A DNA stretch of 64,000 nt. Source: a virus. The DNA lies in the IMG/VR virus record IMGVR_UViG_3300023184_000025, positions 124,001 to 188,000 of that record; one strand, 5' to 3'. The notes below the pieces were generated by a model. That model made no database searches. It was given only the letters and a program-made list of their open reading frames with translations, and was not told the origin of the DNA. Within the stretch, counting starts at the first letter, position 1; every line of letters begins with the position of its first letter. The translations under genes and the position numbers were made by a program. Positions 23,597 through 31,436 of this stretch are shown here, one piece after another.

Positions 23597-24318
23597 ATAT
23601 TTTTGTATTCATCAAAGGTACTTACATAATGTTCAACATTATTTTTTAACAACATAGCCGATTTATATGGAGGATAGTACATTGCTTTGATAAATTGTTT
23701 AATTTGATTGTCAGACCAGCCATCCTGTATAATTCCGTTGAATGGTTTTTCTTTGTTAAAATAACGTCCAAGTTTTTTTGGAGGCGTTCCCAAATCTCCT
23801 GTTAACACATGTTTGATTGATTCAATTGCATGGTTTAGTATTTTAAAATTTAAACTAAATGCTGTGTCTTGTTCGTCAATTAAAAACTTCTGTTGAAGTA
23901 TAATATTGCCAGCATCAAATTGACTGTTAACATAGTGCCAGGTATAGCCGGTAAATTTTTCATTGTTGATTAATGCCCAACTTGACATCCATCGTCCTCG
24001 ATATTCTTCAAGCAACCCTGTATGTAAATTTATAATACCGTTTGGAAATTTTTTAATATTATCTTCAGATATTAAAAAAGGAATACCACTGATATTTAAC
24101 ATCAACTCTGCAGATTGTGTAACATACTTATTAAAGTCGTTGTTATTGGAAATTGATGTGTGCTGTATTAACAATTGGTCACAAAATTTTGTTAACAGCA
24201 ACTGATTAGGAGGATGATAGACCTGAATTTCTCCAGGTCTATACCCAAGCTCAAATAATTTACTAACTAAGGGGATACACGATGTATCAGTACAACCAAT
24301 TGATAGATTGCCCCTCAT
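23593..24318 (-). CDS. Sugar N-formyltransferase-like protein
   Basis: 241 residues. 'GIINLHTGLLEEYRGRWMSSWALIN' (about 95-119) and 'SQFDAGNIILQQKFLID' (about 132-148) contain the N, H and D catalytic triad of the formyl-tetrahydrofolate-dependent formyltransferase fold (as in methionyl-tRNA and dTDP/GDP-amino-sugar formyltransferases). It lacks the C-terminal tRNA-binding domain of Fmt, which points to an amino-sugar substrate. It is first in a three-gene glycan unit (24318 to 21819). Confidence 0.8.
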   Translation of the reverse strand: MRGNLSIGCTDTSCIPLVSKLFELGYRPGEIQVYHPPNQLLLTKFCDQLLIQHTSISNNNDFNKYVTQSAELMLNISGIPFLISEDNIKKFPNGIINLHTGLLEEYRGRWMSSWALINNEKFTGYTWHYVNSQFDAGNIILQQKFLIDEQDTAFSLNFKILNHAIESIKHVLTGDLGTPPKKLGRYFNKEKPFNGIIQDGWSDNQIKQFIKAMYYPPYKSAMLLKNNVEHYVSTFDEYKNI

Positions 24319-24330
24319 GGTAAGAATTTA

Positions 24331-25320
24331 TTACTTTTGTTGACGTGAGCGAATCATTGCCAAAATGTCTTGTGCATTTTGTCCGCTGGGTTTGGCAGAT
24401 TGCACAGGAGCAGTTGGTGCTGGTGTGTCGTCAGACTCGAAAGGACTATTGTTGCTTACAACTGGCTTAGACACAGGCTTGTTGGTTGGAGCAGGTGTAT
24501 CCTCATCAACTTCTGTAGAACTACCTGCAGGTGCTTGTACGCCTGCTGGACGGAAGTATTGACCCCAACGTTCAAGGTCGTATGGCTTGCCATCTACTGA
24601 TGCTTCAAACATTTCCTTCATTACTTTGAGTTCAACTTCACCGGGCTTCTTGGGTAAGAAGCTGGCAAGATCAAACAATCCGTGTGTTTCGAGAGAAGTT
24701 TGTTCTGCTTCTGTAAGTGCAGATTCTTTACGTGCCCACTTAGACGTACTGTAGTCAGCGTAACCGCCTTTGCTGGTTTTACTAATACGGAAGTCCAGTC
24801 CACGCATTAAATCTGTTGGGATTTCTTCCAGTTCTGGATCCATCAATGCACCTTTAATAATATTAAAGATTTGAGGACCAATGATAAATCTACGGATAGG
24901 ATTTTCTGGTGTCTTGTCGTCACCAATTGGGTTCTCACGAACAAAGCCTTGGAAAATGTAACTGCGTTTTTTCCAGTACTTACGACCCATGTCTTCAAGA
25001 CTCTTGTCCTTGAACCATGTGCGTACTTCTGCTAAGATTGGGCAAGCGTCGCCCCACATCTCAACACAGGGTACTTGTACCATAACCTGTTTAGAATCCA
25101 TTTCTCCTTTGATGCCATTGAATGGCAGTCGAATCATGGCTCGTTCGGCCCAGAAGAATGTGTTTTTAGAGTTTGCGTCTGGTAAGAATCGAATAGTAGC
25201 ATTTGCTCCTTCGTCCATGTTCCAGTGTGGGTAGATTGCGTTGTCGCCGCCTGATGATTGACCGCCTTTGTTTGACTCTGCGGCTGAGAGACGTGCGCGG
25301 ATTTCTGATAATGATGCCAT
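24331..25320 (-). CDS. 32: Single-stranded DNA-binding protein gp32
   Basis: 329 residues (T4 gp32 301). The N-terminal basic arm 'SEIRARLSAAESNKGG' (LAST-like) is followed by the OB-fold core with 'ATIRFLPDANSKNTFFWAERAMIRLPF', 'VPCVEMWGDACPILAEVRTWF' (zinc-region cysteines C85/C93-type spacing), 'KYWKKRSYIFQGFV' and 'RFIIGPQIFNII', and a flexible acidic-proline tail. It coats single-stranded DNA and recruits replication and recombination proteins. Its leader contains a strong hairpin at 25380-25413. Confidence 0.93.
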   Translation of the reverse strand: MASLSEIRARLSAAESNKGGQSSGGDNAIYPHWNMDEGANATIRFLPDANSKNTFFWAERAMIRLPFNGIKGEMDSKQVMVQVPCVEMWGDACPILAEVRTWFKDKSLEDMGRKYWKKRSYIFQGFVRENPIGDDKTPENPIRRFIIGPQIFNIIKGALMDPELEEIPTDLMRGLDFRISKTSKGGYADYSTSKWARKESALTEAEQTSLETHGLFDLASFLPKKPGEVELKVMKEMFEASVDGKPYDLERWGQYFRPAGVQAPAGSSTEVDEDTPAPTNKPVSKPVVSNNSPFESDDTPAPTAPVQSAKPSGQNAQDILAMIRSRQQK

Positions 25321-25379
25321 TTTAAGTTGCCTTTCTAAGTGTTATAAAATGTTTTCTAAGTTGCCTGTGATGCTAATAA

Positions 25380-25413
25380 AAAAGCGTGTCACTGTTGTAG
25401 TGTACACGCTTTT
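25380..25413 (-). terminator. Strong intrinsic terminator or attenuator upstream of gene 32
   Basis: Arms AAAAGCGTGT and ACACGCTTTT (10 bp) plus an inner CACT/AGTG pair and a 5-nt loop, followed on the minus strand by a T run. It ends the 820-residue-protein gene; because a CATAAATA box lies just upstream, it could also sit in a gene 32 leader. Confidence 0.8.
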
Positions 25414-25430
25414 AGTGTCAGCGTCAATGA

Positions 25431-25438
25431 TATTTATG
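25431..25438 (-). promoter_or_regulatory. Late-promoter-like box CATAAATA upstream of gene 32
   Basis: CATAAATA on the minus strand, 111 bp before ATG 25320 and before the hairpin at 25380-25413. No sigma-70 promoter is evident in this gap, so it is the best candidate start for gene 32. Confidence 0.45.
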
Positions 25439-25461
25439 ACGCATTTGCTCTAATAACTATT

Positions 25462-27924
25462 TTATGATTTCATCATGCCAGACAGCTGACGCAATCGGCT
25501 TAGAACATCTTGTTCCACATCATCAAACTTTTGTAGTTTACCAGAGTGTCCGTATTGGCCTTGCAGTGATGTTGATTCTTCAAATGTTTTCTTAAATCCT
25601 TGAACAAAGTCACTTGGATTTGGTGTACCGGCGCCAACCATTTTACCAAGAGCGCCCATATTGGTGTCATCGGCACCTTCGCTCATTACTTGATCAATAA
25701 GTTTTTTGCCACCGTATAGTACAGCCAATAACAAACCCAATGGTATTGCATACTTGGCAGCGGCAATTGCCAGCTCACCAATAGTTTTACTATCAATTGC
25801 GTTGCCAACAATACTGGTTAATGCTCCTGCGGCATCCTTTGCATCTGTGTAAACTTTGTTCATTCCTTGTGGGATTGACTTAGCAATTTCATCTGCTATG
25901 GAATATACACCAGCACCAAGACCAACCTTGCCTGCATTTTGAGCTGTTGATTGTGCGGCTGATTTACCAACTTCTACAGCACCTTTACCAATTCCTGTGG
26001 CTGCCTTTCCGGCCACTTCGGCGCCAGCTTTGCCTGTTTTGGTTGCCATGCGTCCCAATGCAGGTCCAACACGAGATAATATTGGCAATAACATTCTTGC
26101 TCCAGCAGCCAATGCAGGAATAATAGGAGCAATCTCATTAAGCTGTGCTTCGGATAGTTTATTTTCTTTGCTTAGTTCTCTACCGGCCATTTGTCCAGCA
26201 GTTCCGCCAGCGGCCCCACCAATCACACCGCCAATTGCGGCACCAACTGGTCCACCTGCTAATGCACCCAATGCTGATCCAGCAACTGTTCCGCCAACAC
26301 CACCGGCTGTTCCGCCAGCAAGTTCGCCTTTCCAACCTTCGTTCAATCCTGACAACTGGCGCATACGTTCAACGCTTTCACTGCTCATGTTGCTGGACTT
26401 GGTCATCATTACGCCATCGGTGTCAAGGTCCTCGCCAAGATCTGATTCATGCAAACTGTCGTAGGCCAACTCATGTACAAGGTCGCCGTGCTCGTCGTTT
26501 AGTTGGTCCAATTCTTGATCACTTAGATCTGTTCCGTCAGTAAATGAAGCACGGCCAATATATGCATCACTGAAGTCTGGATAGTCTCTAGAATCAACGT
26601 TTTCAATTTCTAAGCTACGCATGTCAACTTCTTTACCATTGAGCATGATACCTTGTCTGGCACCTTCTGTCATGCCTTGCTCACCAGAGTCAGGCCCTAC
26701 AGTAGAATTAATATCGATACCAAGCTCACCTAGACGATTGATAACTTCAGGATCTTCCCAGCAGTCAGCATTGGGATCGCGGTCAGCTAGGTCATTCAAC
26801 CGATCAAACAAGATGTCATCGCCCACTAGGTCATACAATTGTTCTGTTGCATTGGTTGCATCAGCACCCACAATCAATGGCTTACTCATTAATTCTTTAA
26901 GTTTTGCGTCTGATTCAGGCGTGTCAGGTAATGCCCAGGTGCCCTCCATGACATGGTCGGCCCATGATTCAAATTGATCTACTTCTTTCATTTTATCTTC
27001 CTTATTGGCTAATTTTGCCAGAATTGGTAACGCTTCTTCTATGCGCTGGTCTATTGATTGTTCAACAAACAGGTCACGTATGGATTCTACTGCATGATCT
27101 TTTTCGCTAATTTCAGCAGGGTCAAACGTGTCACGTGTTTCCAAATATCCACGACGGCTGATCATGTGTTTGGCTTTGTTCTTGAGTTCAGTATAATGTC
27201 TTACTGCCGACTCGACCATACCAATGGCATCATTGTTTAGGTTTTTGTGTCGTGCGGCACGAATAAATCTACCTAAAGTGTTTAGTTCTACTACCATCTC
27301 GTTGATGTGCTGTCCAAGTGCATCGTAAGGATGGCCGCCTTCGGAACAATGTCTAGCCATGACCTTGCCACACATGAGATTTTTGTGTGGTAACTTATAT
27401 CGACTGCCGTCTGCTGTTTCCACAAACAAACTTTCAATGGCCCGGAATCGTGCTTCGCCTTCTGCAATGTCACGATTGTGCTTGATCATTAATCGTGCTT
27501 CCATGGGCTGGTCACTGTAGCTTATGTTCTTTTTACCATAGTAGCCTTCAAACAAACCTTCTTTGATGGCTGCCATACCTTGCATGGTGTACTTTAATCT
27601 ACTTAGATTGTTCAACTCAAAACTTAATAAATTTCTAGTTGCAAAATTTTTAAGCTGTTCTAGGAACTTGTACCAATCTGATTTATCATCACCTTCCATG
27701 GTACGGCCAACATTGTCCCCAAAGAACACCTGTAGTGTATTGTTAGGGCCTAGCAAAACAACCACAGTTCCGTAGTTTTTATTTTCTGTTTTCCAATCAA
27801 AGCTAAAGATCTCTGTTTGATTAGGGTCAGAAACAGGCTTGCCTGAATTATCCAGTAATTCAGGATCAAGGTCGCGTGTGACTAGTAAGTCGTTGAGTTC
27901 GGTTGCTGGCGTGTTCTGATTCAT
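25462..27924 (-). CDS. Large virion protein with glycine-zipper segment
   Basis: 820 residues. Residues 1-500 are mixed alpha/beta and charged, with no recognised enzyme motif. At about 515-530 'VERMRQLSGLNEGWKGELAGG' matches the phage prohead-protease site form L-x-E|G, and the next 45 residues are a glycine zipper ('VGGTVAGSALGALAGGPVG') that could insert in a membrane. A second hydrophobic stretch follows near 715-740 ('YAIPLGLLLAVLYGGKKL'). The C-terminus repeats the motif 'RLRQLSGMMK'. It lies between gene 32 and large terminase, in the late block. An internal head protein or membrane-active ejection protein is a reasonable guess. Confidence 0.65.
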   Translation of the reverse strand: MNQNTPATELNDLLVTRDLDPELLDNSGKPVSDPNQTEIFSFDWKTENKNYGTVVVLLGPNNTLQVFFGDNVGRTMEGDDKSDWYKFLEQLKNFATRNLLSFELNNLSRLKYTMQGMAAIKEGLFEGYYGKKNISYSDQPMEARLMIKHNRDIAEGEARFRAIESLFVETADGSRYKLPHKNLMCGKVMARHCSEGGHPYDALGQHINEMVVELNTLGRFIRAARHKNLNNDAIGMVESAVRHYTELKNKAKHMISRRGYLETRDTFDPAEISEKDHAVESIRDLFVEQSIDQRIEEALPILAKLANKEDKMKEVDQFESWADHVMEGTWALPDTPESDAKLKELMSKPLIVGADATNATEQLYDLVGDDILFDRLNDLADRDPNADCWEDPEVINRLGELGIDINSTVGPDSGEQGMTEGARQGIMLNGKEVDMRSLEIENVDSRDYPDFSDAYIGRASFTDGTDLSDQELDQLNDEHGDLVHELAYDSLHESDLGEDLDTDGVMMTKSSNMSSESVERMRQLSGLNEGWKGELAGGTAGGVGGTVAGSALGALAGGPVGAAIGGVIGGAAGGTAGQMAGRELSKENKLSEAQLNEIAPIIPALAAGARMLLPILSRVGPALGRMATKTGKAGAEVAGKAATGIGKGAVEVGKSAAQSTAQNAGKVGLGAGVYSIADEIAKSIPQGMNKVYTDAKDAAGALTSIVGNAIDSKTIGELAIAAAKYAIPLGLLLAVLYGGKKLIDQVMSEGADDTNMGALGKMVGAGTPNPSDFVQGFKKTFEESTSLQGQYGHSGKLQKFDDVEQDVLSRLRQLSGMMKS

Positions 27925-27930
27925 ATCTTA

Positions 27931-27938
27931 TATTTATT
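27931..27938 (-). promoter_or_regulatory. Late promoter box AATAAATA 6 nt before ATG 27924
   Basis: AATAAATA fits NATAAATA and lies 6 nt from the start codon, so a transcript from it would be leaderless or nearly so. It overlaps the last codons of the large terminase gene. Confidence 0.45.
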
Positions 27939-29505
27939 ACATCATTGTCATAACAAACGGCAGTGGTTCAATTACCACATCCTGGTGATCGCGCATTTGT
28001 TCGTCAAGATTCTGGTGATAACTCTGCAATAACTGCATCATTCTAACTACCAGTAAAGTTGACATTACCAGATCGTCTGTTTCTCCCATTTTTGCCGCAT
28101 AGCTTGCGCCTGACGCAACAAAGTTTTTAAGTTCACTGATCAGGCTTTTGCTGTTGATTTTCATACGCTTTGACTCAACCAGGTGTTTTAACTTGGCGCA
28201 AGCAGATAGCTTTGACTTGTTGGTTGTGTTAAATCCTTTACGGAATCTACGACTAACACTAACTCCGGGTTCGCTGAGGAAATAGCCTTGTATGTTTTCT
28301 TCTCCGTATTCAGCAATAGAAATTAGTGCGGCTTCCCCAATGGTGTTATTTTCCACTGAAAAATAGATACTTTTTGGGTCACGCACAGTTTCATTGATGT
28401 GTCGTATAATGTCGGCTAGTATTCTAACTTGGCCAGGAATGTCAGTTTTATTATGTCTCCATTCTCCAACTTGTAGTGTGGAGTTTGCATCAAATATCTG
28501 AATTGCTGCCGGGTCGCCGCCGGTGCCCAGACTAGGGTCAAGTGCAACAACATAAATTTTTTCAGGATCTATTCGACAATACCATCGTACTTCACCAGTT
28601 TTATAAGCTGGGTCTACACCTTCTAGATCAATCAATGTTGTTGGAGCAATCAGCGTTTCATCATTGATGATGAATTCGCAATCCATTTCACGTCGGAAAC
28701 GATCAGTGCCCAGGGCCGCACGTTGTTGTGTTGCCCAAGATTCATCACGGTCCGGATGCTCATTCCAAAAGCTACGATAGGCTTTGAAGCCATTGACACC
28801 AATTTCAGTAGGATTACCAAATTCATCTTCACAACGATTGGCGCCTTTCCATAACAGAGCAAACTGGTCTTCGTCACTGTTGGGAGTTGATGTAATAATT
28901 GCTTTACCACCAGTGGCTAGTGTGGGACTGATAGAAGTCCAAAATTCTGTGGCAATTGTAGGTCGGACAAATGCAAACTCGTCTGCGTACAGTAATGATA
29001 TACTCATACCACGACCGGTGTTTTCTGTGGTTGTTGCTGACACAATACGCGAGCCGTTGTCAAATTCTAAACTACCTTTGTTGTAACTTGTGACGCCAGC
29101 ACGAATATGATCAGGTACCGATTCATAGGCGTATCGTACCCGTTGCATGATCTCTTGTGCTCCTGTGTATTTGTGTGCGGCAACTAGTATAGTACTGTCA
29201 GGAATAAACATAGCATACCAAAGTAGATATCCGGCAGCTGATGTTGACTTACCTGTTTGTCGAGGCATCATTGAAATTGAATATCTATAATTATGGTAGG
29301 TATGAATTAGTCTACGTTGATATTCAAACGGATGATACAACATTCGACCACGAGTTGGGTGCTGTATATAGAAAAAATGGTCCATAAAATAAAGTGGACC
29401 ACTAGCAGGATCGGCACAGGCAATAAACTCATCAAGCTGTTGCTCGGTATAGTTAATACGTAAATGGGGTGGCTTAATTAAAACGCCTTCTAAAGACTTA
29501 CTCAT
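27937..29505 (-). CDS. 17: Terminase large subunit gp17
   Basis: 522 residues. ATPase domain: Walker A-type 'ISMMPRQTGKSTSAAGYLLW' (about 76-95), Walker B 'ISLLYADEFAFV' and coupling motif 'AIITSTPNSDED'. Nuclease domain: 'IYVVALDPSLGTGGDPAAIQ' (first acid), 'YFSVENNTIGEAAL' and 'KMGETDDLVMSTLLV' (last acids), as in RNase H-like terminase nucleases. It translocates DNA into the prohead and cuts at headful. It is slightly shorter than T4 gp17 (610). Confidence 0.95.
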   Translation of the reverse strand: MSKSLEGVLIKPPHLRINYTEQQLDEFIACADPASGPLYFMDHFFYIQHPTRGRMLYHPFEYQRRLIHTYHNYRYSISMMPRQTGKSTSAAGYLLWYAMFIPDSTILVAAHKYTGAQEIMQRVRYAYESVPDHIRAGVTSYNKGSLEFDNGSRIVSATTTENTGRGMSISLLYADEFAFVRPTIATEFWTSISPTLATGGKAIITSTPNSDEDQFALLWKGANRCEDEFGNPTEIGVNGFKAYRSFWNEHPDRDESWATQQRAALGTDRFRREMDCEFIINDETLIAPTTLIDLEGVDPAYKTGEVRWYCRIDPEKIYVVALDPSLGTGGDPAAIQIFDANSTLQVGEWRHNKTDIPGQVRILADIIRHINETVRDPKSIYFSVENNTIGEAALISIAEYGEENIQGYFLSEPGVSVSRRFRKGFNTTNKSKLSACAKLKHLVESKRMKINSKSLISELKNFVASGASYAAKMGETDDLVMSTLLVVRMMQLLQSYHQNLDEQMRDHQDVVIEPLPFVMTMM

Positions 29506-29547
29506 ATCAATATATATGGTAAAACGGCAGTTAAGCCAGAGTTTTAA

Positions 29548-30360
29548 TTAATCAGCTTTGCCACACTTGGCACGTTTAGCGTTGGTCAATGTGCCAAAAT
29601 CTACAGCCCATTCGGTGTCAGGTGTAATTTCTTTTGCATTAGCAGGAAATTTAAACTGTACACCTGCTTGACTTTGAATAGTAGAAATCATTGCACGGAA
29701 TTGAGTTAGATCGTTACCCAGGTTAACATAAGGTTTTGTATGTGGGAATGCCCAGCCAGCTATTTCATGAGTGACATTGTTGATTACAATTTTATAGTAA
29801 GCATGTGGCACAATAACACCGTTACCAATTGTTTCATCGCCGGCGCCATATAACGCACCCACATAGATTGTGTATGCTTGATTGCGTTGTACTACCCATC
29901 CACGTACTGATGTTTCTAACAGTTTCCAAATTCCACGATTAAGTGACCCGTGTTGTGGATACATGTTGGTCATTAGGAATGATTCGTACTCAACTTGCTC
30001 GCTCCAGGATAAATCACCGTCGGGCGCGGCATGGCCTTTGTCGTAGCCTGTGCCAGCATAGTCATCTGGCTTGGCACCATTTGGTACTGAACGATCAGCA
30101 ACAAATGCATTTGTTCTTGGCCAGCATCCTAATGCATTAGGTGGTGTTAGGGTATAGGCAACATAAACAGGAATCTTGACTGGTGCATCATACGCAACGA
30201 AGTACGCTTCGCGACATATAGGTTGTGCTGGTCGCTTTGTTTTTGCAAAGCCGTATGGGCTGTGTATTTGACATGCTTGTGGGGGTAATGGAGCACGTTG
30301 TTCCCATGCTTGAGCTAGACTTGATGCCGCTAGCAATACGGCAAATAACAGTTTTTTCAT
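29548..30360 (-). CDS. DNA/RNA non-specific endonuclease (NUC1 type) with signal peptide
   Basis: 270 residues. Residues 1-18 'MKKLLFAVLLAASSLAQA' form a signal peptide with an AQA|W cleavage site. The body carries the beta-beta-alpha-metal site 'YDKGHAAPDGDLSW' (about 105-118, equivalent to the DRGH motif of Serratia nuclease) and 'FLMTNMYPQHGSLNRGIW', whose asparagines bind magnesium. Cysteines at 32, 50, 79 and near the C-terminus suggest disulphides. It would act in the periplasm, outside the cell, or after export. It lies between packaged-protein-like genes and large terminase, an unusual place for a secreted nuclease; bacterial origin is likely. Confidence 0.85.
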   Translation of the reverse strand: MKKLLFAVLLAASSLAQAWEQRAPLPPQACQIHSPYGFAKTKRPAQPICREAYFVAYDAPVKIPVYVAYTLTPPNALGCWPRTNAFVADRSVPNGAKPDDYAGTGYDKGHAAPDGDLSWSEQVEYESFLMTNMYPQHGSLNRGIWKLLETSVRGWVVQRNQAYTIYVGALYGAGDETIGNGVIVPHAYYKIVINNVTHEIAGWAFPHTKPYVNLGNDLTQFRAMISTIQSQAGVQFKFPANAKEITPDTEWAVDFGTLTNAKRAKCGKAD

Positions 30361-30370
30361 CTGGTATTTA

Positions 30371-30395
30371 GTTACCCAGATTTAGCGTGGGTAAC
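30371..30395 (-). repeat. Inverted repeat GTTACCC...GGGTAAC over the stop of the preceding gene
   Basis: 7-bp arms enclose 11 nt including the stop codon at 30382-30384. The nuclease ATG at 30360 follows 10 nt later, next to an ACTAAATA box (4 nt before the ATG). The stem may limit read-through or translation of the nuclease. Confidence 0.4.
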
Positions 30396-30771
30396 CTTTG
30401 AATGCGTTAATTGGACTTTTGTTATCAATAAATGGAGGTTCTTTGCTAGGACCAGTTGACACCATCTTTTTGCCGCCAGGAGTGTTGGTCATTTTAAGAG
30501 CAGAGTCAATTATCTGCGCAACGCTATTGTTCATTCCGACTACAATGCCGTGCTCACCAAATGTTGTTTCATCATGCCACTCGGGCATGTTAGGATTAAC
30601 CTCATCCTTAACAGCGTCACTTCTTGCACGAGCAATTGCTACACCAAATCTATAATTTTTATACGGGTCTGCGGCACTGAGGCCGGGAATCACATAGGTG
30701 TAGCGCATAGGGTCAGCTTGCTCAGCCGGCAACTGGGCGGATTGTTCAGTGATAAACTCGCGGGCTCTCAT
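30382..30771 (-). CDS. Putative head-packaged internal protein with capsid-targeting N-terminus (paralogue 1)
   Basis: 129 residues. The N-terminus MRAREFITE|Q matches the T4 capsid-targeting sequence (MKTYQEFIAE|A of internal proteins IPI-IPIII), including the glutamate before the expected gp21-protease cut. The C-terminus 'KSPINAFKGYPR' is shared with the upstream paralogue ('VSPVTGFKGYPR'). ATG overlaps the upstream stop (ATGA). The middle has no known motif. Packaging and injection into the host are inferred from the N-terminal signal. Confidence 0.6.
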   Translation of the reverse strand: MRAREFITEQSAQLPAEQADPMRYTYVIPGLSAADPYKNYRFGVAIARARSDAVKDEVNPNMPEWHDETTFGEHGIVVGMNNSVAQIIDSALKMTNTPGGKKMVSTGPSKEPPFIDNKSPINAFKGYPR

Positions 30772-31142
30772 CTTGGGTAGCCTTTGAATCCAGTAACAGG
30801 ACTGACTTTGTGTGTGTCGTTGGGTTCTTTACTAGAATGATCACGAATTAACTCATGTGCATCGGTTCCTGAAACTGTGTTAAATGCCTGTCTCATCATA
30901 TTATGTTCTGTTTCGGTATACGGATATGCCATATTATTCTTTCCAGCAAAACTTTCATCTTCCATGTCCAATGCTTTAGTACTTTTACCATCGGCCATAG
31001 CAGTTGCCTTCATTACCTGATTCAAGTGATATATTCTATCTGTACCATCATCCTTGAATTTATATGCGCCGCGAGAAACAGAGGCATGATCTTTATGCAT
31101 CTTGCCTTTTTTAGATTCAACAATAAATTCGTGTGCTCTCAT
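30768..31142 (-). CDS. Putative head-packaged internal protein with capsid-targeting N-terminus (paralogue 2)
   Basis: 124 residues from ATG 31142, which overlaps the upstream stop as TAATG; an open extension of four codons is less likely because it would displace the N-terminal motif. MRAHEFIVE|S fits the capsid-targeting pattern. The mature part is very charged ('KKGKMHKDHAS', 'DRIYHLNQVMKATAMADGKS') with a shared C-terminal 'FKGYPR'. It is a tandem duplicate of the gene downstream, with a diverged centre. Confidence 0.6.
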   Translation of the reverse strand: MRAHEFIVESKKGKMHKDHASVSRGAYKFKDDGTDRIYHLNQVMKATAMADGKSTKALDMEDESFAGKNNMAYPYTETEHNMMRQAFNTVSGTDAHELIRDHSSKEPNDTHKVSPVTGFKGYPR

Positions 31143-31420
31143 TATGGTTGCCAAACGCCAACTTGCCCTGAGCTTGCAGTACCAACTTCTTGTATAGTAG
31201 CGTTAGATCCAGTGATTGTGAGTTGATTGCCAACTCCTACCCAAACAGTCACACGATTGTTTGCGGGAATCACAACAGGATTTGAATATAAATTACCAGT
31301 AGACGGACCGTATACTAAATTTACATTGTAGGTAACAGTATTTGTACCTGTGGATATTCTGGCTTTATCTGTGTACCATGTCTGGCTACTAGCAGATGTA
31401 TAAACGTTGGCTTGACTCAT
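31142..31420 (-). CDS. Small beta-rich virion-type protein
   Basis: 92 residues, rich in T, S, V and N ('NTVTYNVNLVYGPSTGNLY', 'NNRVTVWVGVGNQLTITG'), with the alternating pattern of a beta-sandwich. This resembles small capsid decoration or fibre-attachment proteins. AAGGAAAA precedes the ATG. It is inserted in the cassette of capsid-targeted proteins but lacks the N-terminal signal. Function unknown. Confidence 0.6.
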   Translation of the reverse strand: MSQANVYTSASSQTWYTDKARISTGTNTVTYNVNLVYGPSTGNLYSNPVVIPANNRVTVWVGVGNQLTITGSNATIQEVGTASSGQVGVWQP

Positions 31421-31436
31421 GTTCTTATTTTCCTTT

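Noticed and set aside
25997-26543. Plus-strand open frames opposite the glycine-zipper region
   Set aside because: They are proline/alanine-rich shadows of Gly/Ala codons with no start signals.
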